DNA of 64,000 bases from Ferriphaselus sp. R-1 (GTDB lineage Bacteria > Pseudomonadota > Gammaproteobacteria > Burkholderiales > Gallionellaceae), in contig NZ_JQKP01000003.1 of NCBI RefSeq assembly GCF_000746095.1, positions 124,001-188,000 on the forward strand, in the 5' to 3' direction. Positions 9,089-18,515 of the stretch are shown here, piece by piece. A program made the translations under genes and the position numbers. The notes beneath the pieces are model-generated. The model was given only the letters and a program-made list of their open reading frames with translations. It did not search any database and had not been told where the DNA came from. Positions within the stretch are counted from its first letter, which is position 1; the number at the start of each line of letters is the position of its first letter.

Positions 9089-10307
9089 GGTGCATCCCGG
9101 CGAACAGTTCCTTGAGCGTAAGGTCGGTCTGCGCTTGCAGCAGCGTGGCTGTGCGCGTCATCCAGTCCAGGATGGCCACATCTTCATCGGCAGCGGGCAG
9201 GTTGGGCACGGTGTACACGAAGCGGGTATAGAGTTCGCTGGCCCGGATGTGCTCCGCGTCACGTATCATCACCCAGCCATTGGCCGCCAGTTTGCGCACC
9301 ATGCCGGCCTTCACCAATACGTCGAGTAGATGTTCCAAACCTTCGAAGCTGACATGCAAACGGCCACACAGGCTGGGCAAGGTCTGTATCGTGCCGCTCT
9401 TCATCCCTTCGCTCATCACGCGCAACACCCGCAGGGCGTGATACAACTGGGTCGCAGGAGTGAGCGGCCCGGCGGCTTTACTGCGCCAGTGCGGCAACAC
9501 CGAGGTGATGAGCGCGCCCATCAAGGTGGTCAGCCAGGAGAAATACACCCACAGCAGGAAGATAGGGATACTGGCGAACGTGCCGTAGACCAGTTTGTAG
9601 GTGGGGAAGCTGGTGATGTAGGCCGCGAACACCCGGCTCATGGACTCGAACGCGACCGACGACACCACTCCGCCGATGAAGGCGTGGCGCAGCTTCACAT
9701 GGCGATTCGGCACCACCAGGAACAGCAGCGTATACGCCAGCGTGGTGAGCAGGACCGGCACGATCTTGAGTACGCCTACCCCGAAGAATGGAACTTGCTT
9801 GGCGTAACCGGACGACAGGCTGACCAGCCAGGAAGTCGCCGACAGGCTGCCGCCCACCAGCAAGGGGCCCAGCGTCACCACCGCCCAGTAGATCAGCACG
9901 CGCTGGGTCAGCGCGCGTGGACGCGACACACGCCAGATCACGTTGAATGCATCTTCGATGGTGTGCATCAGCAGCATCGCCGCCGCTCCCAGGAACAGCA
10001 CGCCGATGGTGGTCAGTCGCGTGGCACTTTCGGCGAACTGCTCCATGTAGCGCGTGATCAGCTTGCCGCCCGTCTCCGGCATCAGGTTGGACAGCACGAA
10101 CTGCTTGATCGACGAGGAGAAATCGGCGAACACCGGGAACGCCGAGAACAAGGTCAACGCGATGGCGATCAGCGGCACCAGCGACAACAGCGTGGTGAAC
10201 GTCAGGCTGGCGGCGATCTGGTTACAGCGGTCCTGAGCAAAACGCTGGGCAAGCAGCAGGGAGAACTGGCGAAAATCGTGCAGACGTCTGTGGATCAGGG
10301 ATGGCAT
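9081..10307 (-). CDS. YihY/BrkB family inner membrane protein
   Basis: 408 residues from the ATG at 10305-10307 (MPSLIHRRLHDFRQF). The frame stays open upstream across the wrbA gene, but that part is not family-like. Family features are RCNQIAASLTFTTLLSLVPL, a conserved amphipathic entry followed by about six membrane helices, and a soluble C-terminal region (about 290-408) resembling a winged-helix end domain. The function of the family is uncertain; the old label ribonuclease BN is wrong. Its start is only 27 bases from the divergent wrbA start. Confidence 0.88.
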   Translation of the reverse strand: MPSLIHRRLHDFRQFSLLLAQRFAQDRCNQIAASLTFTTLLSLVPLIAIALTLFSAFPVFADFSSSIKQFVLSNLMPETGGKLITRYMEQFAESATRLTTIGVLFLGAAAMLLMHTIEDAFNVIWRVSRPRALTQRVLIYWAVVTLGPLLVGGSLSATSWLVSLSSGYAKQVPFFGVGVLKIVPVLLTTLAYTLLFLVVPNRHVKLRHAFIGGVVSSVAFESMSRVFAAYITSFPTYKLVYGTFASIPIFLLWVYFSWLTTLMGALITSVLPHWRSKAAGPLTPATQLYHALRVLRVMSEGMKSGTIQTLPSLCGRLHVSFEGLEHLLDVLVKAGMVRKLAANGWVMIRDAEHIRASELYTRFVYTVPNLPAADEDVAILDWMTRTATLLQAQTDLTLKELFAGMHHD

Positions 10308-10313
10308 GGTTAA

Positions 10314-11635
<1,322 letters not shown>

Positions 11636-11670
11636 TCAAAAATTCAATAATTATTTATATCTAATAGTCA

Positions 11671-12387
11671 ATGAATTGCAAAATATCAGCGACAATTCCA
11701 CCCGCCGAGACAATTGTAGAAAGCAGCATATGTGAAAACGGTGCACAGCTTCAGTACGGCCACTGCCAATCTGACGCCGAAGTTTTGGCTTCTATGCAAG
11801 CATCCGCTCATGAGAAATTGCTCTTCTTTTCAAACAAGGGGAAAGAAAAACGAGAACGCTGGGTCGTATCCCAGTTTCTTCAGTACTACAAGCTTGACTT
11901 CAACAAAACCGAACTAGTCTCCCCTCCCCAAAATAGCAAAACCGATGTTCAGTTTCGGGATGCAAACTTTCAGATCAAGGAAATAATAAATGCGGGCGAA
12001 AAACGAAGCGATGAGATCCGCGCCACTTATAAATGCATCAAAAATGCTTCAAAACTTGAAGAAGTAATTGGTCCTTCGTTCATCTATGACATACCGCCAC
12101 CCACTACAATCTATTCTCTCGTTATGGATGAAGCTAAACGCCTTGCGTCAATTCCAAAGTATGCAAATATCAGACACGAACTCGACCTGATTTTCTATGT
12201 AACTCGTACACATGCCGTACCCATTCAGCGAGAAGAAATATGTGTAAAGCAACTCATGCAATTTGGCTGGCGAACAATCTCTTGCCTAGCCGGAAGTCAA
12301 GCCAACGTATTGTTTGCATCCGAGCACGCACCGGTATTCCTCAGGGAAAGAGTCACAACTAATCCTTCATTTGAGAGGGATGCATAA
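11671..12387 (+). CDS. DUF1780-like protein, possible PD-(D/E)xK-type nuclease
   Basis: 238 residues, in a region clearly more AT-rich than its neighbours. From about residue 45 it resembles DUF1780 proteins (FFSNKGKEKRERWVVSQFL, then VQFRDANFQIKEI, and near the end the FGWRTISCLAGSQANVLFA block). D92, then Q101-I-K103, could be a PD-(D/E)xK metal site with Q in place of the acidic residue; this is inference. No ribosome binding sequence precedes 11671, and the ATG at 11794 (197 residues) fits the family length better, so the start is uncertain. It ends NPSFERDA inside a sequence resembling half of an attC site. A membrane-anchored HNH nuclease gene follows 23 bases later. Confidence 0.65.
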   Translation: MNCKISATIPPAETIVESSICENGAQLQYGHCQSDAEVLASMQASAHEKLLFFSNKGKEKRERWVVSQFLQYYKLDFNKTELVSPPQNSKTDVQFRDANFQIKEIINAGEKRSDEIRATYKCIKNASKLEEVIGPSFIYDIPPPTTIYSLVMDEAKRLASIPKYANIRHELDLIFYVTRTHAVPIQREEICVKQLMQFGWRTISCLAGSQANVLFASEHAPVFLRERVTTNPSFERDA

Positions 12388-12410
12388 TCACAGATATCAA
12401 GGAGAGATAA

Positions 12411-13379
12411 TTGCCAATATTCGTCTTATTTATCGCTTTACTGGTTATCTTTGTATTGGGGTTCATCGCTTACAAAATACTTTTAGCTATCCTGAAAGCG
12501 ACTTACGAGATGGCTTTATCAAAATATTTCAAAGGAGACAGGTTCCAAGCCATAAGGAAGAGCATCGACCAACACACACAAAACTGCAATGATCTAAATG
12601 AACATATAGAAAATCTAAAGTGCTCCTACTCTGACATAAGGTCCTTCGATTACGGTGAAAGCCATTTACACGATGGCAGCCGCTACAACATGAAGAGGAA
12701 GGAGTGGATAGAGGAAAGAAGCCATCGGACTCACAACTGCTCTGCATCTGTGTGTAAGAACGCAAGTAATCAGCCGTTTAAGTATCTTTGCAAATATTTT
12801 AATATAGAAGTCAATGAAGAAACACTCTCAACATTTGAAGAGGTACTCAACAATTTTGCTGCTGCAGAGCAAGGAAAGCTTTTGTTAAAGAACGAGAGAG
12901 ATGCCATTCTGTTCAGTATAAGCAACTCTATTCCGGCGGTGATACTGAGATTTAGCAAAGAGCGTGTTATTCAAGAATTGGGGTTTAGCAACATTGACTT
13001 CAGTGACCTATATTTCCCTGTTTATACTTTTCAATATGTATCAGCTGGGGGAAATAGCGCTTCACAGTGCGATATAAAGTTAAACATAGAAAATTTAGAT
13101 AAGTTCATTATCTATATGAGCAACATAATAGAGTTCAAGAACAGCATTGCAGGTCAGAGAGCTTTAATGACTTCCAGTCTCAGAGAAAAAATAAAAAGCC
13201 GAGATAACTTCACCTGCAAAATTTGTAGCTTGTCAGTTACTGACGAAAGAAACTTATTGCTGGAAATTGATCACGTCATTCCCCTTGCAAAAGGCGGCAC
13301 AACATCGGAAGAGAACTTACAAACTCTGTGCTGGAAATGTAATCGTTCAAAGGGATCAAAAATCCCCTCAACCGAATAG
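12411..13379 (+). CDS. Membrane-anchored HNH endonuclease
   Basis: 322 residues. A TTG start at 12411 is set by GGAGAG at 12401-12406; no better ATG exists. Residues about 3-30 form one strong transmembrane helix. About 40-250 is a charged, mostly helical region with no family I recognise. The last 65 residues are a zinc-type HNH nuclease: C269xxC272, D287-H288, N302 and CWKC at 307-310. The nuclease would sit on the cytoplasmic face of the membrane. AT-rich composition and island position beside the DUF1780-like gene suggest transfer. A nuclease tied to the membrane recalls phage-defence effectors, but no sensor gene is visible. Confidence 0.8.
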   Translation: MPIFVLFIALLVIFVLGFIAYKILLAILKATYEMALSKYFKGDRFQAIRKSIDQHTQNCNDLNEHIENLKCSYSDIRSFDYGESHLHDGSRYNMKRKEWIEERSHRTHNCSASVCKNASNQPFKYLCKYFNIEVNEETLSTFEEVLNNFAAAEQGKLLLKNERDAILFSISNSIPAVILRFSKERVIQELGFSNIDFSDLYFPVYTFQYVSAGGNSASQCDIKLNIENLDKFIIYMSNIIEFKNSIAGQRALMTSSLREKIKSRDNFTCKICSLSVTDERNLLLEIDHVIPLAKGGTTSEENLQTLCWKCNRSKGSKIPSTE

Positions 13380-13406
13380 CCAAGGGCAATACCACATCAC
13401 TCTGCC

Positions 13407-13572
13407 CTGATCGCCCGCCCTGAAGTCAGGAAAGTCGGTGTTCGGTTAAGCTGAATGTCGGCATGCACAGCTTCGACCATTGGAGGATTGGTAACTGCTG
13501 AAGCTTCCCATGGATGATGAAATTGGCACCGGAGCCGCCTGCCGACTCACTCTACTCGACAAAGAACTCCAG
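13407..13572 (-). pseudogene. Decayed small gene, copy A (3' side of terC)
   Basis: On the minus strand this stretch translates piecewise to FIIHGK, EASAVTNPPMVEAVHAD and FLTSGRAIRAE-stop. It is interrupted by an in-frame TAG and carries an insertion of about 17 bases relative to copy B at 14798-14940. Shared DNA blocks include CACAGCTTCGA and GGATGATGAAATTG. No start codon survives. The family of the parent gene was not recognised. Confidence 0.5.
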
Positions 13573-13606
13573 CGCCGACCTCAACGCCGTCTGGAGTGCC
13601 GCAGCC

Positions 13607-14677
13607 TCATGGTTGCTGGCTCAAGCTTTTGCGATCCACGATGAGCGAAGCACCCACGCCGGTTGCCAAGATCATCACGACCACTCCCAGCAGGTACAGG
13701 TTGAAATGCTCGCCAAGCGAGAGTTTGAGCCATTCTGCGAACAGCATCTTTAAGCCCACGACCATGAGCAACGTGGCGAGTGCGGCTTTGAGGTAGCGGA
13801 ATTTTCGCTCCAGCCCGGCTAGTGCAAAATAGAGTGAACGCAGGCCGAGCATCGCGAACACGTTGCTCGTAAAGACGAGGAAAGAGTCGCCGGTGATGGC
13901 AAAGATGGCTGGGATCGAATCCACCGCAAAGATCAGGTCTGTCGTCTCAACCATGACTAGCGCCAAGGCCAGTGGGGTGAGCAGCAACGTGCCGGGCTTG
14001 GATCTTTCTACGATGTCGTCAGGCGCAACTGGCACATCGGGTGTTTCGCGTTCGGATGCGGCTGATGACCCTGCGCGAACCATGAAATGGTCGCCATGAA
14101 ATTTATCCGTTACCGGAAAAACTGAGCGGATCATTCGGATGATGACACTGCTGTTCAAATCGGTTTGTTCTGACTTGAGAAACAGCATTTTGATGGCAGT
14201 CAGAATCAGGAAGACCGCGAAGAAGTACAGTATCCAGTGAAATTCAGCGATCAACTGTGCGCCAAAGAAAATCATCGCGCCGCGCAACACGAGTGCGCCA
14301 AAGATGCCCCAGAACAACACCCTATGTTGATAGAGTGGCGCGACCCGAAAGTAGGTGAAGATCATGGCGATGACAAAGATGTTGTCCACGCTGAGGGATT
14401 TCTCAACGACGTAGCCCGTCAGATACTTCTCTGTCGCCGTTTCTCCATCATTGGGTAAACCATCCACAGGGTCAGGGTCTATGCCGAGCCCGAACCAGTG
14501 ACCATCGTAAGCAAAGTACACAAAGACCGCAAAGGCGGCCCCCATGGTCATCCATATCACAAACCAGACCATGGCTTCCCTGACGGAAACGACATGCGCC
14601 TTGCGATGGAACACACCCAGATCGAGCGCCAGCATGAGCAAGATAAACGCGATGAAACCAACCCACATCCAGATCAT
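13607..14677 (-). CDS. TerC family integral membrane protein
   Basis: 356 residues from the ATG at 14675-14677, chosen because a full AGGAGGT-like site lies nine bases upstream. About eight membrane helices are seen. TerC marks include LALDLGVFHRK, GYVVEKSLSVDNIFVI, and ETTDLIFAVDSIPAIFAIT with its intramembrane acidic residues. The family (Alx, TerC) is linked to manganese or calcium export at the membrane and to tellurite resistance. The order and length fit the Alx-like branch. I saw no yybP-ykoY manganese riboswitch in the leader. Two decayed copies of an unrelated small gene flank it. Confidence 0.93.
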   Translation of the reverse strand: MIWMWVGFIAFILLMLALDLGVFHRKAHVVSVREAMVWFVIWMTMGAAFAVFVYFAYDGHWFGLGIDPDPVDGLPNDGETATEKYLTGYVVEKSLSVDNIFVIAMIFTYFRVAPLYQHRVLFWGIFGALVLRGAMIFFGAQLIAEFHWILYFFAVFLILTAIKMLFLKSEQTDLNSSVIIRMIRSVFPVTDKFHGDHFMVRAGSSAASERETPDVPVAPDDIVERSKPGTLLLTPLALALVMVETTDLIFAVDSIPAIFAITGDSFLVFTSNVFAMLGLRSLYFALAGLERKFRYLKAALATLLMVVGLKMLFAEWLKLSLGEHFNLYLLGVVVMILATGVGASLIVDRKSLSQQP

Positions 14678-14797
14678 ACGAAAACCACCTCCTATTGCCG
14701 TGTTTATCACCTAAAGTGGCGATGCGCGCAAGCGGCTTTGCCGCGAAAAGACTATGGAAGACCCGACCCATCGCCTCCGCTCAACTCGCTATTCTGA

Positions 14798-14940
14798 CTT
14801 CATCGCCCGCTCCGAATTCAAAAAGTCCTTGTCCACAGCTTCGATCACGGGTGGGTGGTTTCGCTGGCAGCTTCCCACTGGATGATGAAATTGACATCCA
14901 AGCCGTCTGCCAACTCGCTTTTCGCGACGAAGAGTTTCAT
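14798..14940 (-). pseudogene. Small gene remnant, copy B (5' side of terC)
   Basis: On the minus strand an ATG at 14938-14940 opens MKLFVAKSELADGLDVNF and IIQWEAASETTHP, then meets a stop at 14845-14847. A one-base frame change restores the continuation PPVIEAVDKDFLNSERAMKSE-stop, ending near 14801. The intact parent would be a protein of about 50 residues. It is related to copy A at 13407-13572. No family was recognised. Confidence 0.5.
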
Positions 14941-15349
14941 TGTCGCGATAGTTGGCACGGTACGTGTCGATGGGGAGAATTCTTTCAGCAAGCGCCCTTC
15001 GGTGCTGTAGTAATGCGACGAGGTAAACCCTGATCGGAATCTTCAAGCTAGTGTTGCGGATACTTACCCGTGCCGACATCAATGCCTTCCTCGGCTGACC
15101 AGACGTATCCAGCTCGAGCATCAAGCCAACACACCTCTGGCAGAGTTGAAGCACGCCCTGTAGCAACCACACAGCGAAGTCAGGCTGGCCAGCGGCCTGC
15201 AAAAGGTCACCACCGAGTCCGGCAAGAGCCTTTGCTATCAGCCGCCACCAACTTTTGCCCGAGATCTGCCCGGCCTAGACGGCATGCACATCACATGTCC
15301 ATAAGGGAATTCAACAATATATGACCGGGGGCACTGCCTTCCTGAGCTA
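14941..15349. other. Intergenic stretch without a convincing gene
   Basis: Between the copy B remnant and the ppk2 stop, open frames on both strands are short and look like no known protein. One minus-strand frame reads into copy B (segments such as GQPRKALMSARVSIRN) and could be further gene debris. No clear terminator for ppk2 was found. Confidence 0.4.
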
Positions 15350-16525
15350 TCAGAGGATGGCCGATTCCTTTTCGCCGCGTTCGTACACGACATGGGCGCG
15401 ACCTACCAGCAAGGGGTCCATAGGACCGATCGCGTCCAGGTTCTTGTTGGTGTAGGGCAGTTTGTGCAGGATGTAGCGCATCGCATTCAGGCGGGCGCGC
15501 TTCTTGCAGTCCGATTTGATCACCGTCCAAGGAGCATCCGCCGTATCCGTGTAGAAGAACATGGCCTCCTTGGATTTGGTGTACTCATCCCATTTGTCCA
15601 GCGAAGCCAAGTCGATGGGAGACAGCTTCCATTGCTTGAGCGGGTGCATCTTGCGCTCCTTGAAGCGGCGACGCTGCTCTTCGCGGCTGACAGAGAACCA
15701 GAATTTGATCAGATAGATGCCGCTTCTGGTTAATGTTCTTTCAAACTCTGGCGTCTGGCGCATGAACTCATTGTATTCATCCGTCGTGCAGAATCCCATC
15801 ACCCGCTCCACCCCGGCGCGGTTGTACCAGGAGCGATCGAACAGGGCGATCTCGCCCGCCGTGGGCAGATGCTGGATGTAGCGCTGGAAGTACCATTGGC
15901 CACGCTCCACTTCGGAGGGTTTTTCCAACGCGACCACATGAGCACCACGCGGATTCAGATGCTCCATGACGCGCTTGATGGTGCCGCCCTTGCCGGCGGC
16001 ATCACGTCCTTCGAACAGGATGACGACTTTTTGCCCGGTCTCCTTGACCCAGGCTTGCAGTTTCAGCAATTCGACCTGCAGTTGGTATTTTTGTCTCTCA
16101 TAGCTCCGGCGAGACATCAGGTTCTTGTATGGGTAGCCGCCCTCGCGCCAGTCTTCCGACAGCTCATCGTCAGGCGATTTCGCCCGTTTTCCCAGAAAGG
16201 CCGGGACGCTCTCACCCATCAATGCCTTGCGTAGCACAGCCGCATCGTCCGGGGATGCGCCATCCATGATCGCTCCCAGCATCTTGGCGAGATTCGCCGC
16301 GTCGTCCGGCTGAGCATGGGCCAGGATATCCTGCACGGCAACGATCTTGGATGAGGTGGCGGCTTCAAGCGCCTGGTCTACGACATAGGATTCGATGGCT
16401 TGGGAAGTCAGCTCCGGTGGAGTATCTCCGGAAGCCACTTTGCGCGGGGATGAACGACGGGACGGGGTTGGTTTGACTTGCGAGGGTGTGCTGCTGCTTT
16501 TTTGCTTGGTTGTGTTTTTTTCCAT
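15350..16525 (-). CDS. ppk2: Polyphosphate kinase 2
   Basis: 391 residues. A lysine/serine-rich, disordered N-terminus (about 1-110) precedes the PPK2 core. The core shows Walker A FEGRDAAGKGGT, the Walker B-like FDRSWYNRAGVERVMGF, the arginine-rich lid REEQRRRFKERKMHPLKQWKL, and SKEAMFFYTDT. PPK2 enzymes move phosphate between polyphosphate and nucleoside mono- or diphosphates. A single PPK2 domain with this layout is usually class I, acting on nucleoside diphosphates; that assignment is inference. The gene stands alone, with cysB downstream of its start in the opposite order of neighbours and debris beyond its stop. Confidence 0.95.
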   Translation of the reverse strand: MEKNTTKQKSSSTPSQVKPTPSRRSSPRKVASGDTPPELTSQAIESYVVDQALEAATSSKIVAVQDILAHAQPDDAANLAKMLGAIMDGASPDDAAVLRKALMGESVPAFLGKRAKSPDDELSEDWREGGYPYKNLMSRRSYERQKYQLQVELLKLQAWVKETGQKVVILFEGRDAAGKGGTIKRVMEHLNPRGAHVVALEKPSEVERGQWYFQRYIQHLPTAGEIALFDRSWYNRAGVERVMGFCTTDEYNEFMRQTPEFERTLTRSGIYLIKFWFSVSREEQRRRFKERKMHPLKQWKLSPIDLASLDKWDEYTKSKEAMFFYTDTADAPWTVIKSDCKKRARLNAMRYILHKLPYTNKNLDAIGPMDPLLVGRAHVVYERGEKESAIL

Positions 16526-16636
16526 AGTTCCACTTTCAGAAGAGATGCCTAGACCCGAATCGAGAAATACTCGCAGGATTCTACGCCGCCAATGGATCGG
16601 CTATCTCCACTGAAGCAGGAGTTACTGACATACATC

Positions 16637-16671
16637 AAAAAACACGCACGCCATCCGGGCACTCGGGCGCG
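16637..16671 (-). terminator. Probable terminator downstream of cysB
   Basis: Directly after the cysB stop, the minus strand reads a GC-rich imperfect stem (CGCGCCCGAGTGCCCGG then GGCGTGCG) followed by six T. The stem has bulges, so strength is uncertain. Confidence 0.4.
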
Positions 16672-17610
16672 TCATTGCGGCTGCGCCCTTTTGGTCCTCA
16701 GTGCGTTGACGACGAGCTCACGAGATAGCTTGGGAGCGAACAGTTCGATGAAGTGGTAGGTGTAGCCGCGCAGGAACTCGTTGCGGCGCAGCGCAAGCCG
16801 GGTGATATTGGGTTTGAACAAATGGCTGGCGCTCAGGCAACGCAGATGGGTGTCACGCTCCGGCACGAATGCCATTTCGGCCACGATCCCCACCCCCAAA
16901 CCCAGCTCGACGTAAGTCTTTATCACATCGGCATCAATGGCCGTGAGCACGATGTTGGGTACAGCCCCCGCCGCCCGGAACGCCTGGTCGATCTTGCCCC
17001 GTCCGCTGAACGCATGGTCATAGGTGATAATGGGATAGTCGGCGAGTGCACTCAAGCTCAGCTCGCCCACGTCCAGCAAGGGGTGATCCGGCGGTACGAT
17101 GACGCTGTGGCTCCATTCGTAGCAAGGCAAAGTCATCAGTTCGTCGTACTGGTCCAACCCCTCGGTAGCGATCGCGATGTCGGCCTCGCCGCTGAGCGCC
17201 TGCTCGGCGATCTGGGTCGGGTTGCCCTGATGCAAGTTGAGCTTGACCCCCGGATAGTGCTCGATGAAGCGTTTGACTGCCTGAGGCAAGGCGTAGCGTG
17301 CCTGGGTATGCGTGGTGGCTATGGTGAGCGTGCCGCTATCCTGCGCACGGAACTCCTGCCCGACCAGCTTCAGATTGTCCGCCTCCAGCAACAGGCGTTG
17401 CGCGATCTCCAGCACCTGCTTGCCCGGCTCGGTGATGTGGGCGATGCGCTTGCCGTTGCGCACGAAGATCTCGATACCTAACTCCTCTTCCAGTAGCTTG
17501 ATCTGTTTGCTGATGCCGGGTTGCGAGGTATAGAGCGCTTCCGCCGCCTGCGAGATGTTCAGGTCGCGCCGCACGATCTCTTGCAGATAACGCAATTGCT
17601 GGATGTTCAT
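16672..17610 (-). CDS. cysB: CysB-like LysR regulator of sulfate assimilation
   Basis: 312 residues. It has the CysB-type winged helix (MNIQQLRYLQEIVRRDLNIS, SQPGISKQIKLLEEELG) and a periplasmic-binding-like effector domain with TTHTQARYALP, GNPTQIAEQ and TYDHAFSGRGKIDQAF. Family members bind acetylserine or sulfur compounds and activate cys genes. The gene diverges from the tauE-cysI-cysH-cysD-cysN unit across a 107-base gap that holds a repeated GTAATAA box, which fits joint control of that operon and autoregulation. Confidence 0.95.
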   Translation of the reverse strand: MNIQQLRYLQEIVRRDLNISQAAEALYTSQPGISKQIKLLEEELGIEIFVRNGKRIAHITEPGKQVLEIAQRLLLEADNLKLVGQEFRAQDSGTLTIATTHTQARYALPQAVKRFIEHYPGVKLNLHQGNPTQIAEQALSGEADIAIATEGLDQYDELMTLPCYEWSHSVIVPPDHPLLDVGELSLSALADYPIITYDHAFSGRGKIDQAFRAAGAVPNIVLTAIDADVIKTYVELGLGVGIVAEMAFVPERDTHLRCLSASHLFKPNITRLALRRNEFLRGYTYHFIELFAPKLSRELVVNALRTKRAQPQ

Positions 17611-17621
17611 TATCAGGATTC

Positions 17622-17649
17622 GTAATAACTAAATGGAATGAGGTAATAA
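17622..17649. promoter_or_regulatory. Candidate CysB operator: two GTAATAA boxes 21 bases apart
   Basis: GTAATAA occurs at 17622-17628 and again at 17643-17649, so the copies sit on the same helix face two turns apart. They lie 12 bases upstream of the cysB ATG and about 70 bases before the tauE-like ATG, the usual place for a LysR-type operator. CysB sites are known to be AT-rich and poorly conserved. Confidence 0.45.
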
Positions 17650-17717
17650 TACATCAGTCTTTGTGGAACATTAAAGCACCCTTACCATGCGCGCCGTATT
17701 CAATACAGGTGTACGCA

Positions 17718-18500
17718 ATGGATTGGCTCTACACATTCTCAGGTCTGTTGGTCGGACTCATCGTCGGCGTCTCCGGCGTGGGCGGAGGTTCACTGATGAC
17801 CCCGCTGCTGGTGCTGCTGTTCGGCATCTCCCCGGCCACCGCCGTCGGTACCGACCTGCTCTACGCCGCACTGACCAAGCTGGGCGGTAGTTGGGTGCAC
17901 CACAAGAAGGGCTCGGTGGATTGGCAGATCGTCAAACGCCTGGCCACGGGCAGCATTCCCGCCGCCCTGCTCAGTCTGTGGGCGTTGCATGAGCTGAACC
18001 TGGACGAAAAGCAGTTCAAGAGCATCATCACCACCGTGTTGAGCGTGGCGCTGTCGCTCACCGCACTGTCACTGTTCCTCAAGCCGCAGTTGCAGAAGCT
18101 GGGCCGTCGCAAGAGCGAAGCCAACGTCGAACTGCACGCGCATCCGGTCGCCGCCACCGTCATCACCGGCGCGATCCTCGGCGTGCTGGTCACCATCTCC
18201 TCGGTGGGCGCTGGCGCGCTGGGCATGGGCGTGCTGCTGTTCCTCTACCCACGCCATGCCACCGTCAAGCTGGTCGGCAGCGACATCGCTCACGCCGTGC
18301 CGCTGACTCTGGTCGCGGGTCTAGGCCACGCCGCGTTGGGCACGGTGAATTTCAGTCTGCTGGGCGCACTGCTGCTCGGCTCGCTGCCCGGCATCTGGAT
18401 CGGCAGCCACTTGAGCGCTCGCATTCCGGAGCGCGTGCTGCAACTGATCCTGGCCACCCTGCTGCTCACCATCGCAGCCAAGTTTTTGTTCCTCAAGTAA
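17718..18500 (+). CDS. TauE/SafE family sulfite or sulfur-anion permease
   Basis: 260 residues from the ATG at 17718; the frame is open 57 bases upstream without family likeness. About eight membrane helices are arranged as two related halves (GLIVGVSGVGGGSLMTPLL at the N-terminus; AILGVLVTISSVGAGALGMG in the middle), the TauE/SafE pattern. Such proteins export or import sulfite, sulfoacetate and similar anions. As first gene of the cys unit, 15 bases before cysI, it probably moves sulfate or sulfite for the pathway. Direction is not predictable from sequence. Confidence 0.88.
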   Translation: MDWLYTFSGLLVGLIVGVSGVGGGSLMTPLLVLLFGISPATAVGTDLLYAALTKLGGSWVHHKKGSVDWQIVKRLATGSIPAALLSLWALHELNLDEKQFKSIITTVLSVALSLTALSLFLKPQLQKLGRRKSEANVELHAHPVAATVITGAILGVLVTISSVGAGALGMGVLLFLYPRHATVKLVGSDIAHAVPLTLVAGLGHAALGTVNFSLLGALLLGSLPGIWIGSHLSARIPERVLQLILATLLLTIAAKFLFLK

Positions 18501-18515
18501 TCTGGAGACCACGCC

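Noticed and set aside
14678-14760. Possible manganese riboswitch (yybP-ykoY) before the terC gene
   Set aside because: The conserved GGGGAGUA and CAUCA-type elements are not present in the leader; only a short GCGGC-TTT-GCCGC hairpin is seen.
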